Notes under the pieces: model-generated
Seen by the model: the letters and a program-made list of their open reading frames with translations, nothing else
What the model was told of the DNA's origin: nothing
The model's database searches: none
Source: Ancistrus triradiatus
Lineage: Eukaryota; Chordata; Actinopteri; Siluriformes; Loricariidae
Reading direction: 5' to 3'
NCBI GenBank assembly: GCA_025084515.1
Contig: JAJAGP010000442.1
Location: 349,166 to 413,165 of the forward strand
Length of the DNA stretch: 64,000 nucleotides
Shown: positions 46,455-58,360 of the stretch, one piece after another
Layout: each line of letters begins with the position of its first letter
How positions within the stretch are numbered: position 1 is the first letter of the stretch
Made by a program: the position numbers and the translations under genes

Positions 46455-46552
46455 TTATTTATTTGTTTGTTTGTTTGTTTGTATGCATGTGTGTATGTAT
46501 GTATGTATGTATGTATCTATCTGTCTATCTATCTATCTATCTATCTATCTAA
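46455..46552. repeat. Compound tetranucleotide repeat (TTTG)n(TATG)n(TCTA)n
   Basis: TTTG, then GTAT/TATG, then TCTG/TCTA units. Confidence 0.9.
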
Positions 46553-46813
46553 ACACATTTTAGGATTAAGAGTGTTGATTATGGATGTGATTTTAATATT
46601 GAGAATAAATGAATGCCTAAAGATGATTTTGACAAAGATTTTAAAATTCGATGTTTCTTTCTCTGAAATATGGGTGCTTTAAAATTCCTTAATTTGATTT
46701 ATAAGCATTATATGGATTCTACCATGCATTTCCTACTCATATTGCCTTTAATATTTACAAGACTACTCCATCCTATCATCCCTCTCTGTATTGTATCTGT
46801 CTTCCATTTACAG

Positions 46814-46886
46814 GCCCTCTCAGCAGCATAGCCTACTGGTGAATATAGATGCTGCAGCTCAGACTGTAGCCTGTAGTCTCCCAACG
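46814..46886 (+). other. Candidate exon (73 nt) with strong splice sites
   Basis: GTATCTGTCTTCCATTTACAG ends at 46813 and GTACGT follows CAACG at 46886. Only one frame is open, 24 codons beginning PSQQHSLLVNIDAAAQ; the other two stop. No protein is recognised. It needs an upstream exon ending in phase 2, which I could not find. Confidence 0.25.
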
Positions 46887-47117
46887 GTACGTTTATAAAA
46901 ACTTACTCATCAACTTATTTGAAAGAGCTATTTTTATGGTGGGTGACAGGGTCAGTGCTTGTATCTTTTCTTACAATTTCATTATCAGATTCAACGGAAG
47001 TGGCGATTCTTTGCTCTAAAAACATTACTGCACATTCTCAGATATTTCCTCCATGTGCTAAGTGTGATTTTGATGACTAACCATAATCATAAAGGAAACT
47101 GACAAATATCCACAGAC

Positions 47118-48347
47118 TTCTGATTTTCACACAAGACTTAAAATTAGGCATGAACCCAATTAAAATGAATACTTGATTTTTTTATTTATTGAGGAAAATG
47201 ATCACTATTACATAAGTGTGAGTGGTAAAAGTATGTGAACCACTAGGATTAGCAATTAATCAATGAGATGACAGTCAGGTGTGAGTGGGTGCCCTGCTGT
47301 ATTTAAAAAAACAAGGATCTTCACCCCACATGTGGAAACACAAAGATCGTACAAGCAAAGAAGGTTACCGAGGCCGTCAGTAAAATAGTTGTTGATGGTC
47401 ATCAGCTCATGCTGGAAAAGGTTACAAAACCATCTTGAAAGAGTTTGGTCTCCACCAATTAAAGGTCAGACAGATTGTGTACAGATGGAGAAAGTTCAAG
47501 ACAATTGTTTCCCTCCCCAGCAGTGATCACCCGCAAAGATCACTCCAAGTAATAGTCATAGCGGACCCCAGACCACTGATCTCCATAAATAACACTGCAT
47601 TTATACATCTGCAGTTTACTAAAGATCATGTGGACAGGTCAGAAGACTATCGGGGGGGATGTTTTGTGAATGGATGACACTAAAATAGAACTTTTTGGTT
47701 TAAATGAAAAAAGAGAAAAACACTGCTTTCCAGCATAAAAACCTCATCCCTTCTGTGAAACATGGTGGTGGTAGTATCATGGTTTGGACCTGTTTTGCTG
47801 CATTTGGGCCAGGGCAGTTTGCCATCATTGGTGGGACAGTTAACTGTTAATTATTCCAGCAAATTCTAAAACAAAATATTAGAACAATTGTCTGTATGTT
47901 TAATTTCAAGAGAAAGTGGTTCATGTAGCAAGATAACATCCATAAGCAGAAAACGTCATACAAAGAATGATTGAAGAAGCATATATAGGGAAATGTTGTG
48001 GAAGGACCTGAAGCGAGCAGTTCATATGAGGCAGCACACAAACATCCCAGAATTAAATCTTGGAGCTGATATGCAGGACTGATCAGCCGTTACCAAAAAT
48101 GCTTAGTTGCAGTATTTGTTTTGCAAGAAGATGAGACCAGACAGGTACACATACTTTTTCTAGTCATAGAAATTTAATATCGGACAATTTTCCTTCAAGA
48201 ACAAATGATCGAGTATAATATTTGCATCTCATTTGTTTAATTGGGTTCTCCTTATGTCCTATTAGGACTTCTGATTATGTTTTAGGTCATTTTTATGATG
48301 GAATATAGAAAATTATGGAGGGTTCACAAACTTTCAAGCACCACTGT
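47118..48347 (+). mobile_element. Tc1-like element, family 1, long but broken transposase
   Basis: Left terminal repeat is partial (TCTGATTTTCACACAAGACT at 47118); the right one is full, ending CTTTCAAGCACCACTG. Transposase on the plus strand: start region near 47350-47440, a helix-turn-helix part near 47440-47500, WMDDTKIELFG near 47672-47700 (first Asp kept), HGGGSIMVWT-type block near 47760-47790, QDNIHKQKT near 47930-47955 (second Asp), then EMLWKDLKRAVHM near 47993-48030 (Glu). The stretch between second Asp and Glu is deleted and there are frameshifts, so it is inactive. Confidence 0.85.
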
Positions 48348-48639
48348 GCCTGTTTTTAATGTTATGCCAAACGAAAACATTCCTGCTACATGCTGATTTA
48401 AAACCTGTTATTTAAAACAGAATGCATTCTGGGAAACCTGGGAAGACCAAGGGAGTGGAAAAATAAGCCATCTATGTGACGTCAGCTTAGTGTTATCATC
48501 CAGTCACACATTTTTTCCAGAGCTGTAATGGGTGCATCCAGATGTACATGTGCACACATGGAGATATAAATAGTCTTACACATGCAGAAACCTGAGCATG
48601 TACACATACACACACTTACACAGACATAAAAATATGCGC

Positions 48640-48640
48640 A

Positions 48641-48694
<54 letters not shown>
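48640..48694. repeat. (CA)n microsatellite
   Basis: About 27 CA units after CGCGCACACA. Confidence 0.95.
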
Positions 48695-48697
<3 letters not shown>

Positions 48698-48794
48698 GTA
48701 TCTGAATGGAAGACAAATACTATGGATAAATACTACATGCCCATCAACTATATTTTCAGATTAGTTTTGTCTTTCTGCCTGATTTTGTGCTACT

Positions 48795-48837
48795 CTATGT
48801 ATCTATGTATCTATCTATCTGTCTATCTATCTGTCTA

Positions 48838-48873
<36 letters not shown>

Positions 48874-48913
48874 TCTACATGTATCTATCTATCTACATCT
48901 ATCTATCTATCTA

Positions 48914-48953
<40 letters not shown>

Positions 48954-48965
48954 CCTATCCACATG

Positions 48966-48999
<34 letters not shown>

Positions 49000-49111
49000 C
49001 CTATTTATCTATCTATCTATCTATGTATCTATCTATCTATCTATCTATCTACCTATTTATCTATCTATCTATCTATCTATTTATCTATTTATCTATCTAT
49101 CTACATGTGTA

Positions 49112-49152
<41 letters not shown>

Positions 49153-49285
49153 GTCTGTCTGTCTGTCTGTCTGTATATCTATCTATCTATCTATTTATCT
49201 ATTTATCTATCTATCTACATGTGTATATCTATCTATCTATCTGTCTGTCTGTCTGTCTGTCTGTTTGTATATCTGTCTGTTTGTA

Positions 49286-49319
<34 letters not shown>

Positions 49320-49321
49320 CG

Positions 49322-49357
<36 letters not shown>

Positions 49358-49488
49358 CATGTGTATATCTATCTATCTATCTATTTGTCTGTCTGTCTGT
49401 CTATCTATCTGTCTGTCTGTATGTTTGTATATCTATCTATCTATCTATATATTTATCTATCTATCTACCTATCTATCTATCTATCTAC

Positions 49489-49521
<33 letters not shown>

Positions 49522-49597
49522 CCTATCTACATCTATCTATCTATCTACCTATCTATCTATCTATCTATCTATCTATCTGTCTGTCTGTATGTTTGTA

Positions 49598-49631
<34 letters not shown>

Positions 49632-49633
49632 CG

Positions 49634-49684
<51 letters not shown>

Positions 49685-49736
49685 GTCTATCTATCCATCT
49701 ATCTATCTATCTATCTATCTATCTGTCTATCTATCC

Positions 49737-49768
<32 letters not shown>

Positions 49769-49806
49769 GTCTGTCCTGTCTGTCTATCTATCTATCTATC
49801 TACGTA

Positions 49807-49872
<66 letters not shown>

Positions 49873-50198
49873 CGTCTATCTATCTATCTATCTATCTATC
49901 TAATCTACGTCTATCTATCTATCTATCTATCTATCTATGTCTATCTATCTATCTGTCTACTATCTATCTACTTCGTATCTATCTATCTGTCTATCTGTCC
50001 TATCTATCTATCTACTATCTATCTATCTATCTATCTTTCTGTCTGTCTGTCTGTCGGTCTGTCTATTGTCTATCTAATCTATCTATCTATCTATCTATCT
50101 GGTCTATATGTATATATATCGATTCTATCTACTAGCTAATCTATCTATCTTTCTTCTGTCTGTCTGGTATTGTCTGTCTATCTATCTATCTATCTACG

Positions 50199-50290
<92 letters not shown>

Positions 50291-50363
50291 CGTCTATCTA
50301 TCTATCTATCTATCTATCTACGTCTCATCTATCTATCTATCTATCTATCTATCTATGTCTATC

Positions 50364-50413
<50 letters not shown>

Positions 50414-50418
50414 CTCTG

Positions 50419-50460
<42 letters not shown>

Positions 50461-50518
50461 CTATCTATCTTTCTGTCTGTCTGTCCCTGTCTGTCTGTCT
50501 ATCTATCTATCAATCTAT
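48795..50518. repeat. 1.7 kb GATA/GACA-type tetranucleotide array
   Basis: Plus strand is almost entirely TCTA and TCTG tetramers (GATA and GACA on the minus strand), with scattered ACGTC, ACATG and TTTG variants. Blocks of TCTG and TCTA alternate and higher-order units recur, e.g. TCTACATGTGTATATC at 49098, 49218 and 49355. The long Tyr/Leu/Ser/Ile/Cys frames read through it are repeat translations, not genes. Confidence 0.98.
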
Positions 50519-50899
50519 ACTTAATCATTTATTTTCATATTAGGTATCTATGATAGTGGCTCCCTAGTCTGCATCACACCTGCCTCAAACCCAGCCCCCC
50601 ATCCCAGAGTAGCATTGTAACTCTACGTACAGTGCTTTGTTACTGTACGTAAGTTGTTTTGTTTTTTTAGGTATTTGTACTTTACTTGATTATTTCTGTA
50701 ACTTTTTATTCACTACATTTTCAAAACAAGCTCATTACTTTAGCTTTTATGCAAATCTATTTATCTGTTTTATGTATTTCTTTTTTTATTTAGGTAAATC
50801 TATCGGTCCCCTAATGAAGAACAAATTGGTATCCTAGGTTTATACAGTGAGCCATACATTTACTTTGACAGTTATTTAACTGCACACAGTCTGAATCCA
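50519..50899. other. No recognised feature
   Basis: Unassigned AT-rich sequence. Confidence 0.35.
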
Positions 50900-51335
50900 G
50901 CAAGCAAAGATGTGCAGAGGATCTCCAGTTTGTCAACAAAAGTACTGAAAATTATTAAAATGTTTAAAAAACAACATTCCTCAAAGACAGACTGGAACGG
51001 ATTTACATATTTCAGCCCTAACTTTCTCATTTGGCTTGTTTTGCATTGTCTTGTTGAAAATATGCATAGACGTCCCTGGAAAAGATATCATCTTTAACGC
51101 AGTTTTTGTTGCTCTAAAATCTCAGTGTACTTTTTTGTATTAATGCTGCCATCACACAAGTGTAAATGATCTTTACCAAGGGCACTGACACAACCCCATA
51201 CCATGACAGAGCCTGGTTTTTGGACTTGTTACTGATAACAGTCTGGATGGCTTTTTGTCTTTGGCCCGGAGCACAGTGTCCATTGTTCTGGAATACTGAT
51301 TAATCTGACCACAATATACGTTTCTAATGTGTGTT
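50900..51335 (-). repeat. Dispersed repeat of uncertain class
   Basis: TGTTGCTCTAAAATCTCAGT, GGCACTGACACAACCCCATA, CCATGACAGAGCCTGG and TTACTGATAACAGTCTGGAT match a repeat that I recall as frequent in fish genomes, in minus orientation of its putative gene. I cannot assign its superfamily with confidence. Confidence 0.4.
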
Positions 51336-53539
51336 CAGTTCTATTTCTGTTACGTGCATTCAAGTATACCAAAAACTTTTTCAAAGTTTTGCATACGTAT
51401 TTTTAAAGTAAGTAATGTAGCGGAGTGTTTAAAAGAACTGCTTTAAAACATGGTGAAGCTGCAATTTGTCAGAGTTGATGACAACTATTGTTTGAGTTGA
51501 ATATCCTGATATACTGCATTACTGAATATTGAAATGTCTAGTTTATGAGCAATTTAGCAGCATTTGTAAAAACAATCCAAAGTATTTTGTGTAATAAATT
51601 CTTTAGTGGTGTAGATCAAAAATGGCTACGAGTTCTGATATGATTTTGATGGTAATGTAGTATGTTATTAACCACCATATGTTAGTGAGCTAGCTAGATT
51701 GGTTCTTTGCACCTCTGCCATTGACATCATGTTGATTGAGCACTCCATTTGGTGTTTGCGTACTGTTGGGAGAAATTCTGATGCCATAGTCATCAAGACT
51801 AGGGAGCCCAAGAAAGCATAATAGGCCCTCTGGGTAGCGAAAATAGACCTTTTATGGATCAGAGCTCCATTAGAATGAATTCATATGCAGAATAAGCCAG
51901 TCATGCTCTGCATGAGTACCAGTTAAGATGGGGTGGAACTCACCCACATAACTGCTGAGAAGTAGGAGGAATTAGTCAACAAATAAAAATGGTCTTCTAT
52001 CATGAGGCACAGTTGAACCCAAACATCTTCTTGCTGTAGTTCTAGTAGTAAGGACAGAGATAGGGGTAGAACTGTTGTTTTCTTCTAGTTCTCTGTACCA
52101 ATAATAATAAATATGTGTGGTTAAATATTACATAGATTGACTGAAAGTGAAGCAAAATGATCCACTACTAGAAAGCGAGTTGTTGGGGGTTTTTTGTGTC
52201 CCACATATCTTTCAATTGAATTAGCTGTTTTGCCAGGCAAATTTTATTCATGTTTGCTCTGACCCCCACTTAACTCTGATCTGCATACAGTGTTGTGTTT
52301 TATGTTTTAACTCTGGAAAAAATTCCATAAATGCACAGTTTTAAGCCAGTGTCGCTTTTTTGGCATTTGTAAACTCCTATAATAAAGAGAGTCCTCTCTT
52401 TCTTCCTCGCTGTATTCATCCATCATTATTTGGCAGTGCTGGTTAGTTTTATGACACCGGACCCAGTGCTTCCCATACATCAAGCATCAAACTGCTCATT
52501 TATTACCTGTACGGAGACAAAGACCCAGCGGGCATCTCTTCCTACTGTTCTTCATTTCAGTGTCTGGCTTGCTGTTTTACCATTGCTATACCTCGTTTAT
52601 CTAATTGTCTCCATTTATCTGATCATCTCTATTCTCTGTGCTACTTCCACCTGTTCTGGCTTTTATTTCGTTCTTCTCTCAAAAAATAAAGGCAATGGAT
52701 ATACACCACTTATCTACATGCCTACTAGTTTCTTTGTCGTAGGCATGTTTTGTGTTCTTGTGTGTCCTTGCATGTTTCTCCTTTGGCTAACCTCACTCCA
52801 GGCCACTCAGTCTAGTGGCCAACGTCTCCCTCCCCCATCCCTCTGCCAGGTAACTTAGGTCAGACTGTATAAAATCACCTTCCTTCTCTCATGTGTGTGT
52901 GGTTTCAGGGCAGTGATCAGTGGAAATAATTACAACAGTTTCAGTTCACACCCAAGTACCACAGCATTCTCCTCTAGCTTTCTTTCCCTCTTACACACAT
53001 CTATGACAAAACAAACATGAAAATATACATGAACTACAGTGACAACATGATCAGAATAACAATCAGTATAACAAGGCGTTAGGTGAACATGTCTATTACT
53101 AATTATATATACATACTTTAAAGTTCAGATACACTACCAAAACCTTTGTATTTAAGTCGTATTATCAAAGAATACAACACTTAAAATGTAAATATGCAAA
53201 AATTTAGAAAAGGAAAAGCTGGCTTTACAACACATGCTTTGATAAGAAAGAAAATAATACTGATAACAATATTAATGCTAAAGAGTATCTGCAAACATAT
53301 TTACTAATAACACTTAAAACTACTATCTTTAGTAATATTAATATTATTATTATATTAATTAGTATAATGTTAATATCTTAATACTAAATTAATACTAAAT
53401 ACTGTCATCCTTGTAAGCCATCCAAATACAGTAATCTAAACGAAAAAAGTTTAAAGATGAATCAGTCAAAGGTAGTAGACCCACTGTCTAATCAGAGGAA
53501 CTCTGACAAGTTCCTGAACTAAAGTTTATAAACACAAGC
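51336..53539. other. No gene confirmed
   Basis: Long unassigned stretch. A 142-codon frame at 52430-52858 is hydrophobic in two parts, but no family is recognised and the sequence around 52600-52700 is T-rich, so chance or an old repeat is likely. Confidence 0.35.
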
Positions 53540-53640
53540 AATTGTGGGTTAAGGGCCTTGCTCAAGGACCCAACAGTGGCAGCTTGGCAGAGGTGGGATT
53601 TGAACCCTGGACCATAGTCCATTGGACCACATAACCAAGC
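53540..53640 (-). repeat. Family B SINE fragment
   Basis: CAATTGTGGGTTAAGGGCCT, TGCTCAAGGACCCAACAGTG, GGTGGGATTTGAACCCTGG, ACCATAGTCCATTGGACC. The tail and the outer head are gone. Directly next to the tRNA-like gene. Confidence 0.8.
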
Positions 53641-53657
53641 AGTGAGCACTGAATATC

Positions 53658-53729
53658 AGGCTCGTCCAGGATTTGAACCCGGGACCTCTCGCACCCAAAG
53701 CGAGAATCATACCCCTAGACCAACGAGGC
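53658..53729 (-). tRNA. tRNA-Pro (UGG), possibly a pseudogene
   Basis: 72 nt on the minus strand, cloverleaf length typical of cytosolic tRNA-Pro. D arm TTGGTCTAGGGGTATGAT, anticodon stem CTCGC/GCGAG around loop TTTGGGT with anticodon UGG (53695-53697), T loop GTTCAAAT. Apart from a few bases it equals the vertebrate tRNA-Pro(UGG) that I know. Two stem defects are visible: C2 faces C71 in the acceptor stem, and C51 faces U63 in the T stem; the discriminator base is U. These suggest a decaying copy. No TTTT terminator appears immediately downstream on the minus strand. Confidence 0.8.
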
Positions 53730-53764
53730 TGGTGGTTTTTGAAATAGGGAAAGCACGTGTTCAC

Positions 53765-54260
53765 ATATGATCACTTCATTGTATCAGCTAGCCTTAGTAT
53801 AGCCATAGTACAGAGCTTATAACCCTCCAGTGAAGTTGCAGTTAGTTACGTTACCTAGTACAAAGTCATTTTAAATTATATTTGTAAATTGTAAATTTTG
53901 TAAATAAATTGTAAGACTTGATTGTGCGGATTTGTTTGATAAGTCAGTCATGTTCCTGATTCCTGAGGGGCAAACAATAAATCACACCGTCCACTAATGC
54001 TGATATTGTTTTGCTGGTGTAAAAAGCACCTAACCACACTCTGTTCTCTGCCAGCAAAGTCTGTGGGTCCTGGTGTGACTCAAAATAACGTCTTTAAAGC
54101 CGTCTTTCATCCTATCAGTTTAATGCACATATGTTTGCTTCACAGATTCCCAGAGACACACAGGCTTTAATGACCGTCTATTAGGTCTGTGTCTGGGACT
54201 TTAAATCAGATTTTGCATGCTCTGCAGGACTGTTCACCAGGAAGGGTTTGAGCTTAAAGA
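53765..54260. repeat. 0.5 kb dispersed repeat, copy 2
   Basis: Partner of 20290-20865: GAAGTTGCAGTTAGTTACGT, TTGTAAATAAATTGTAAG, AAGTCAGTCATGTTCCTGAT, GATTCCCAGAGACACACAGG, TTAGGTCTGTGTCTGGGACT. Diverged by many indels, so old. Confidence 0.6.
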
Positions 54261-54289
54261 ACGAACGTTGGTGTCCAACATTTTATTAG

Positions 54290-54412
54290 TTTTGGTGGAA
54301 TTGAAGTCTTGACGGCAATCACCTATGATATAAACTCACCATAAACTTTAGTTTCCCTGAGGGAAATCTCCCAAAGGGATCAATAAAGTTTATCTTATCT
54401 TATCTTATCTTA
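54290..54412 (+). repeat. LINE 3' tail with (TTATC)n
   Basis: TAGTTTCCCTGAGGGAAATC, CAAAGGGATCAATAAAGTTT, then TATCT pentamers: the usual 3' end of L2/CR1-like fish LINEs. Strongly 5' truncated. Confidence 0.6.
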
Positions 54413-54749
54413 AACCCCCATAACTGTGGTATAATCCCGTTACATATTTTACATTTTGACCATTTATCATACCTGAATATTCAGTTCCTACATTTGTTTT
54501 AGAAACTTTAGTGCATGACAAATTTCATCTACAAAGTTTTAGGTGTTATCCATTATCAGTGTTTGGAAGAGCACACATAGTTTTAGATCCTTTGCTATCG
54601 AAATACCTGTAGCTCTAAAGAAGGTCATTCCATTTGTATTGTACCAGAATACAAAACTAATGAAATGACATAAACAACCACAAATCTGACAAATCAAAAA
54701 GATTATGCCTATATTTTAAAAACATTTTACCTACATTATATAAGCTCTC
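54413..54749. other. No recognised feature
   Basis: AT-rich, unassigned. Confidence 0.35.
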
Positions 54750-55080
54750 TCAGCAGATCTAAGTCGGGCTATCTGGAGGCGGCATGCTAATTATACTCCT
54801 AATAGACTGACCACTTAGAGGAAGACAAGTGGACTGATGGGTTATCGTTAATGATTCCCAAAGAATGGAGGATGGTGCAATGAAGTGGAGAAAACAGGGG
54901 GACGAGAGAGAAGTACGAGAGCAGAGGAGTCCAGCGGACACCGTTTAAACAAAAGGACGTATAACCATATAATTGGCGGGGATGCGAGCGACAGGCACTC
55001 GAGCGCAGAAGGAGAAACACTCCAGGCTGAATGGAAGTGTGATACCACGGCTCTTCTGCAGACTCGATTTTAGAGTTTGA
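54750..55080. promoter_or_regulatory. CpG-bearing island, candidate regulatory sequence
   Basis: About 14 CpG in 330 bp (GCGAGCGACAGGCACTCGAG, GGGGGACGAGAGAGAAGTAC, CTATCTGGAGGCGGCATGCT) in an otherwise CpG-poor window. No repeat is recognised. Whether it is a promoter, enhancer or a young insert is unknown. Confidence 0.25.
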
Positions 55081-56030
55081 AGCCTAATTTGTGCAAAAAA
55101 TTAAGTGCATCGTGAAAAATAATAGATATGTTTAATAATACTTAACAACAGAACTCATTGCTTTGTCAGTGTTTGCATGCAGTATTTCTAATACATGCCT
55201 TTGAATACTATTATGTACACTAAAATACAGGAATTATTTAATGGTGACACTATTTATACATTGGTTTTTGCAATTTAGAACAATCTACCACTAGAGCCAT
55301 AATCCATGCTACCAAACATTTCCCATATGACTAACAACTGTAGTTAACTAACGCTAGCATTTTGAAAGCCGTCTGGCAATTTGAACGCAGCTATATACAA
55401 GCTTCATTTGATGTTTTTGTGCTCATTCTAGTTGACAAACAGCCAAGTTTGCTGGGTTTGACATTGTCACTGGGTATCACACAGTACTTGAAACTTTATG
55501 ATCTCTTTGATTCTTGATACCATCAGTGTGTTATTTCTGATGGCTACTGAACAGGTACATAAGTCTTTTTGTAAGCAGTCTCAAATTCTTTTCTGAACCT
55601 ACCTTCTGAGTCCTGAACACAGCAGTTTCAACAGCTCCAGCCGCTCTGCGTCAGTGTTTCAGGCAGGTACCCGCCACAGTCATCCAGTAGCAGCTTTGCA
55701 AATGCTGGCGAGAGAAAGGTGAGAGGGTGAGTGCAATCATGGTGGAGTTCAGTACTCTGGTCTGCCAGGCCTACTCTCACTTCCCTCTGGGGGCACAGCA
55801 TCACCTAACTTTGGAAACAATTTTGGGTGCACAGGTACCTGACTTCTTACCATGGCATGTTCAACTGGCACAACAGCCATGCTAAATTGGAAGGTCAAGG
55901 AAGCCTAAAGAGCAGAGCTCATCCGCTTACACCCCACGCTGCTACTTCAATCACCATGCTTTTGCTCCCCTGCTACTGAGTCTGACAATGAGAAGACTAT
56001 ACAGTGAGCTGAAACTGAACGGCAGACACG
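55081..56030. other. Unassigned; may contain decayed gag upstream of the gypsy relic
   Basis: From about 55600 the base composition becomes less AT-rich and runs into the zinc-knuckle relic, so decayed gag is plausible. I cannot align it to any motif. Confidence 0.3.
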
Positions 56031-56765
56031 GATTGTGTGTTGGTGGTGTGGGAAACAAAGACACAAAACATGACACTGTCTGTAGAGGTGAGGGCAGCAG
56101 AGATTATGCCTGAATTACACAAGCAATCAGAATGCTCCCAGGTTCGCTCCAAGCAAGGAGGACTGTTCACAGACTAACTTGGAAAAGCATAAAATTGCCA
56201 CAGTCTGTGATGCCAATCTGCCTGCATCCACACCACCTTCCCTAGGCCAAACAGCAGATTGCTGATGAAAAGATCAAAGCCCTTGGAAGGCATCGGCCAT
56301 GCTGGTCAAGAAAAGATGTGGTGAGTGGCGCTTTTGGTGTGATTTCATGTTTAGCTGCTTTCTAAACTGGACTTGTACCCATTCCCACAACTGGGTTGCC
56401 AGTGTCATGGTGGTTTTAATCGTGCTAGAGATCTCTACATCACCTGTACCAGTTGCATTCACTGACTACAAACCCACCTGTGACACATGCAATGTTTCAT
56501 TGGTGATGGTTTATGGCAGTGCCCAGTCATCATTCTGACTTTGTAATGCACCAGCCACATTTGGTGCGTAACAAGTTTTCATGGATTTTCCCAAGGAACC
56601 TGCATTGTATACTTGAACAACCTGCTTTTGCATGCATCTGGGTTTGACAAGGCTCTCCACTAAGTTTTGTAACTTGCTGCAGAATAAGCTTAGTTTTCTC
56701 AGGCATGTTGTCAGCGGGGAGGATGTGGCCACAGACTTATGGAAAGTCAAAAAGTGAAAGTCGAA

Positions 56766-57551
56766 AGTGGTGCTTGAAAGCTTGTGAACCCTTTAGAATT
56801 TTCTACATTTCTGCATGAATATGACCTAAAACATCATCAGATTTTCACACAAAGTCCTAAAACTAGATAAAGAGAACCCAGTTAAATAAATGAGACAAAA
56901 ATATTATACTTGGTCATTTATTTATTGAGGAAAATGATCCAATATAACATATTAGTGAGTGGCAAAAGTATGTGAACCTCTAGCATTAGCAGTTAAGTTT
57001 TATTTAAAGAACAGGGATCTATCAAAGTCTGCTCTTCACAACACATGTTAGTGGAAGTGTATCATGGCACGAACAAAGGAGATTTCTGAGGAGCTCAGAA
57101 AAAGAGTTGTTGATGTTCATCAGGCTGGAAAATATTAGAAAACCATCTCTAAAGAGTTTGGACTCCACTAATCCATAGTCAGACAGATTGTGTACCAATG
57201 AAGGAAATTCAAGGCCATTGTTACCCTCCCCAGGAGTGGTCGACTAACAAACCAAGAGCAAGGTGTGTAATAGCTGGCAAAGTCACAAAGGATCAACAGT
57301 TACAGGAAACGTTTAGTTACAGTTATTTTTGCACAAGGGGTCACACCACATACTGAAAGCAAAGGTTCACATACTTTTGCCACTCCCTAATATGTAATAT
57401 TGGATCATTTTCCTCAATAAATAAATGAGCAAGTATAATATTTTCTTTATCTACTTTTAGGACTTGTGTGAAAATCTGATTATGTTTTAGGTCATATTTA
57501 TGCAGAAATATAGAAAATTCTAAAGGGTTCACAAACTTTCAAGCACCACTG
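56766..57551 (+). mobile_element. Tc1-like element, family 1, internally deleted, inside gypsy
   Basis: Both ends: AGTGGTGCTTGAAAGCTTGT and ACTTTCAAGCACCACTG, with TA at 57552-57553. An N-terminal transposase start survives at 57064 (MARTKEISEELRKRVVDVHQ), then a stop, then the helix-turn-helix part; the catalytic core is deleted. It separates the RT from the RNase H of the gypsy relic, so it inserted later. Confidence 0.85.
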
Positions 57552-58360
57552 TATTCCACTGCTTCACAGAAAAGGGCTTGGTGGTATGATGAGGTGGAGG
57601 CCTTTCAGTGCTTACAGATTGCACTAATCACAGTCTCTCAATCTCCCTGCTAACAGCACTTTGTTTTTAGTGGACACCGATGTGGGCATTGGAGCAGTCC
57701 CGTCACAGATACAGGGTGGTACCAAGCAAATAATCGTTTACTTTTAATAGACCCATCTCAAACCTAAAGTGCAACAACTGTGTAATAACATGAGCTGCTG
57801 GTGGTAGTAGTGGGGCTTATGCACTTCTCGGTGTGTCATTCTCTCTTTGATGTGATTCCATGAGGAGGTGCACTGCCGGTATAGAGAACAGTTAGAATCA
57901 GCAGGGTCTGGTGGAGAGGTGCGCTTTGGCAGAATTAAATCACTTACAGGAACGGGACAAGATGCCTGTTCTGCTCTGTCAGTGGTTTGAGGTGGAACAG
58001 AAGTCAGTGGTGACATCTCACAGACTGACCCTGAAAGCTTATTATTCATAGAGGGCCTGATGCTGGCAGTAAGATGGGGTGTTTGTACTGCTGCTGGAAG
58101 AAACCCACTACATAAGGCATGGTGAGGCAGTTTTTGGTGTCATGTGAGTTGCGTGGTAACATTCTTTGGACAGTGAGGACAGAACACTTCTCTAAGAAGC
58201 CTGGCTGGCCTGGCTGCCATAACAATGTTGAGCTACTTGTCCAGTGCTGCAACACATCTGGAAGCTACCGGATGACACTACAGTCAGGCATGCCTATGGT
58301 GTGGGTAGCCATAGACATGCTTGGTCCATTTAGTCATTTAACAGTTGCGACAACATATAC

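Noticed and set aside
48640..48694. CRISPR-like periodicity
   Set aside because: Repeats here and elsewhere are simple microsatellites without spacers; the genome is eukaryotic.
48722..50553. Open frames of up to 450 codons rich in Tyr, Leu, Ser, Ile and Cys
   Set aside because: They are translations of the TCTA/TCTG tetranucleotide array in several frames at once; a repeat without stops gives long frames by necessity.
52200..52470. Possible 5' LTR of the gypsy relic at 56 kb (AATAAAGAGAGTCCTCTCTT)
   Set aside because: No matching 3' LTR or primer-binding site was found, and other repeats lie between.
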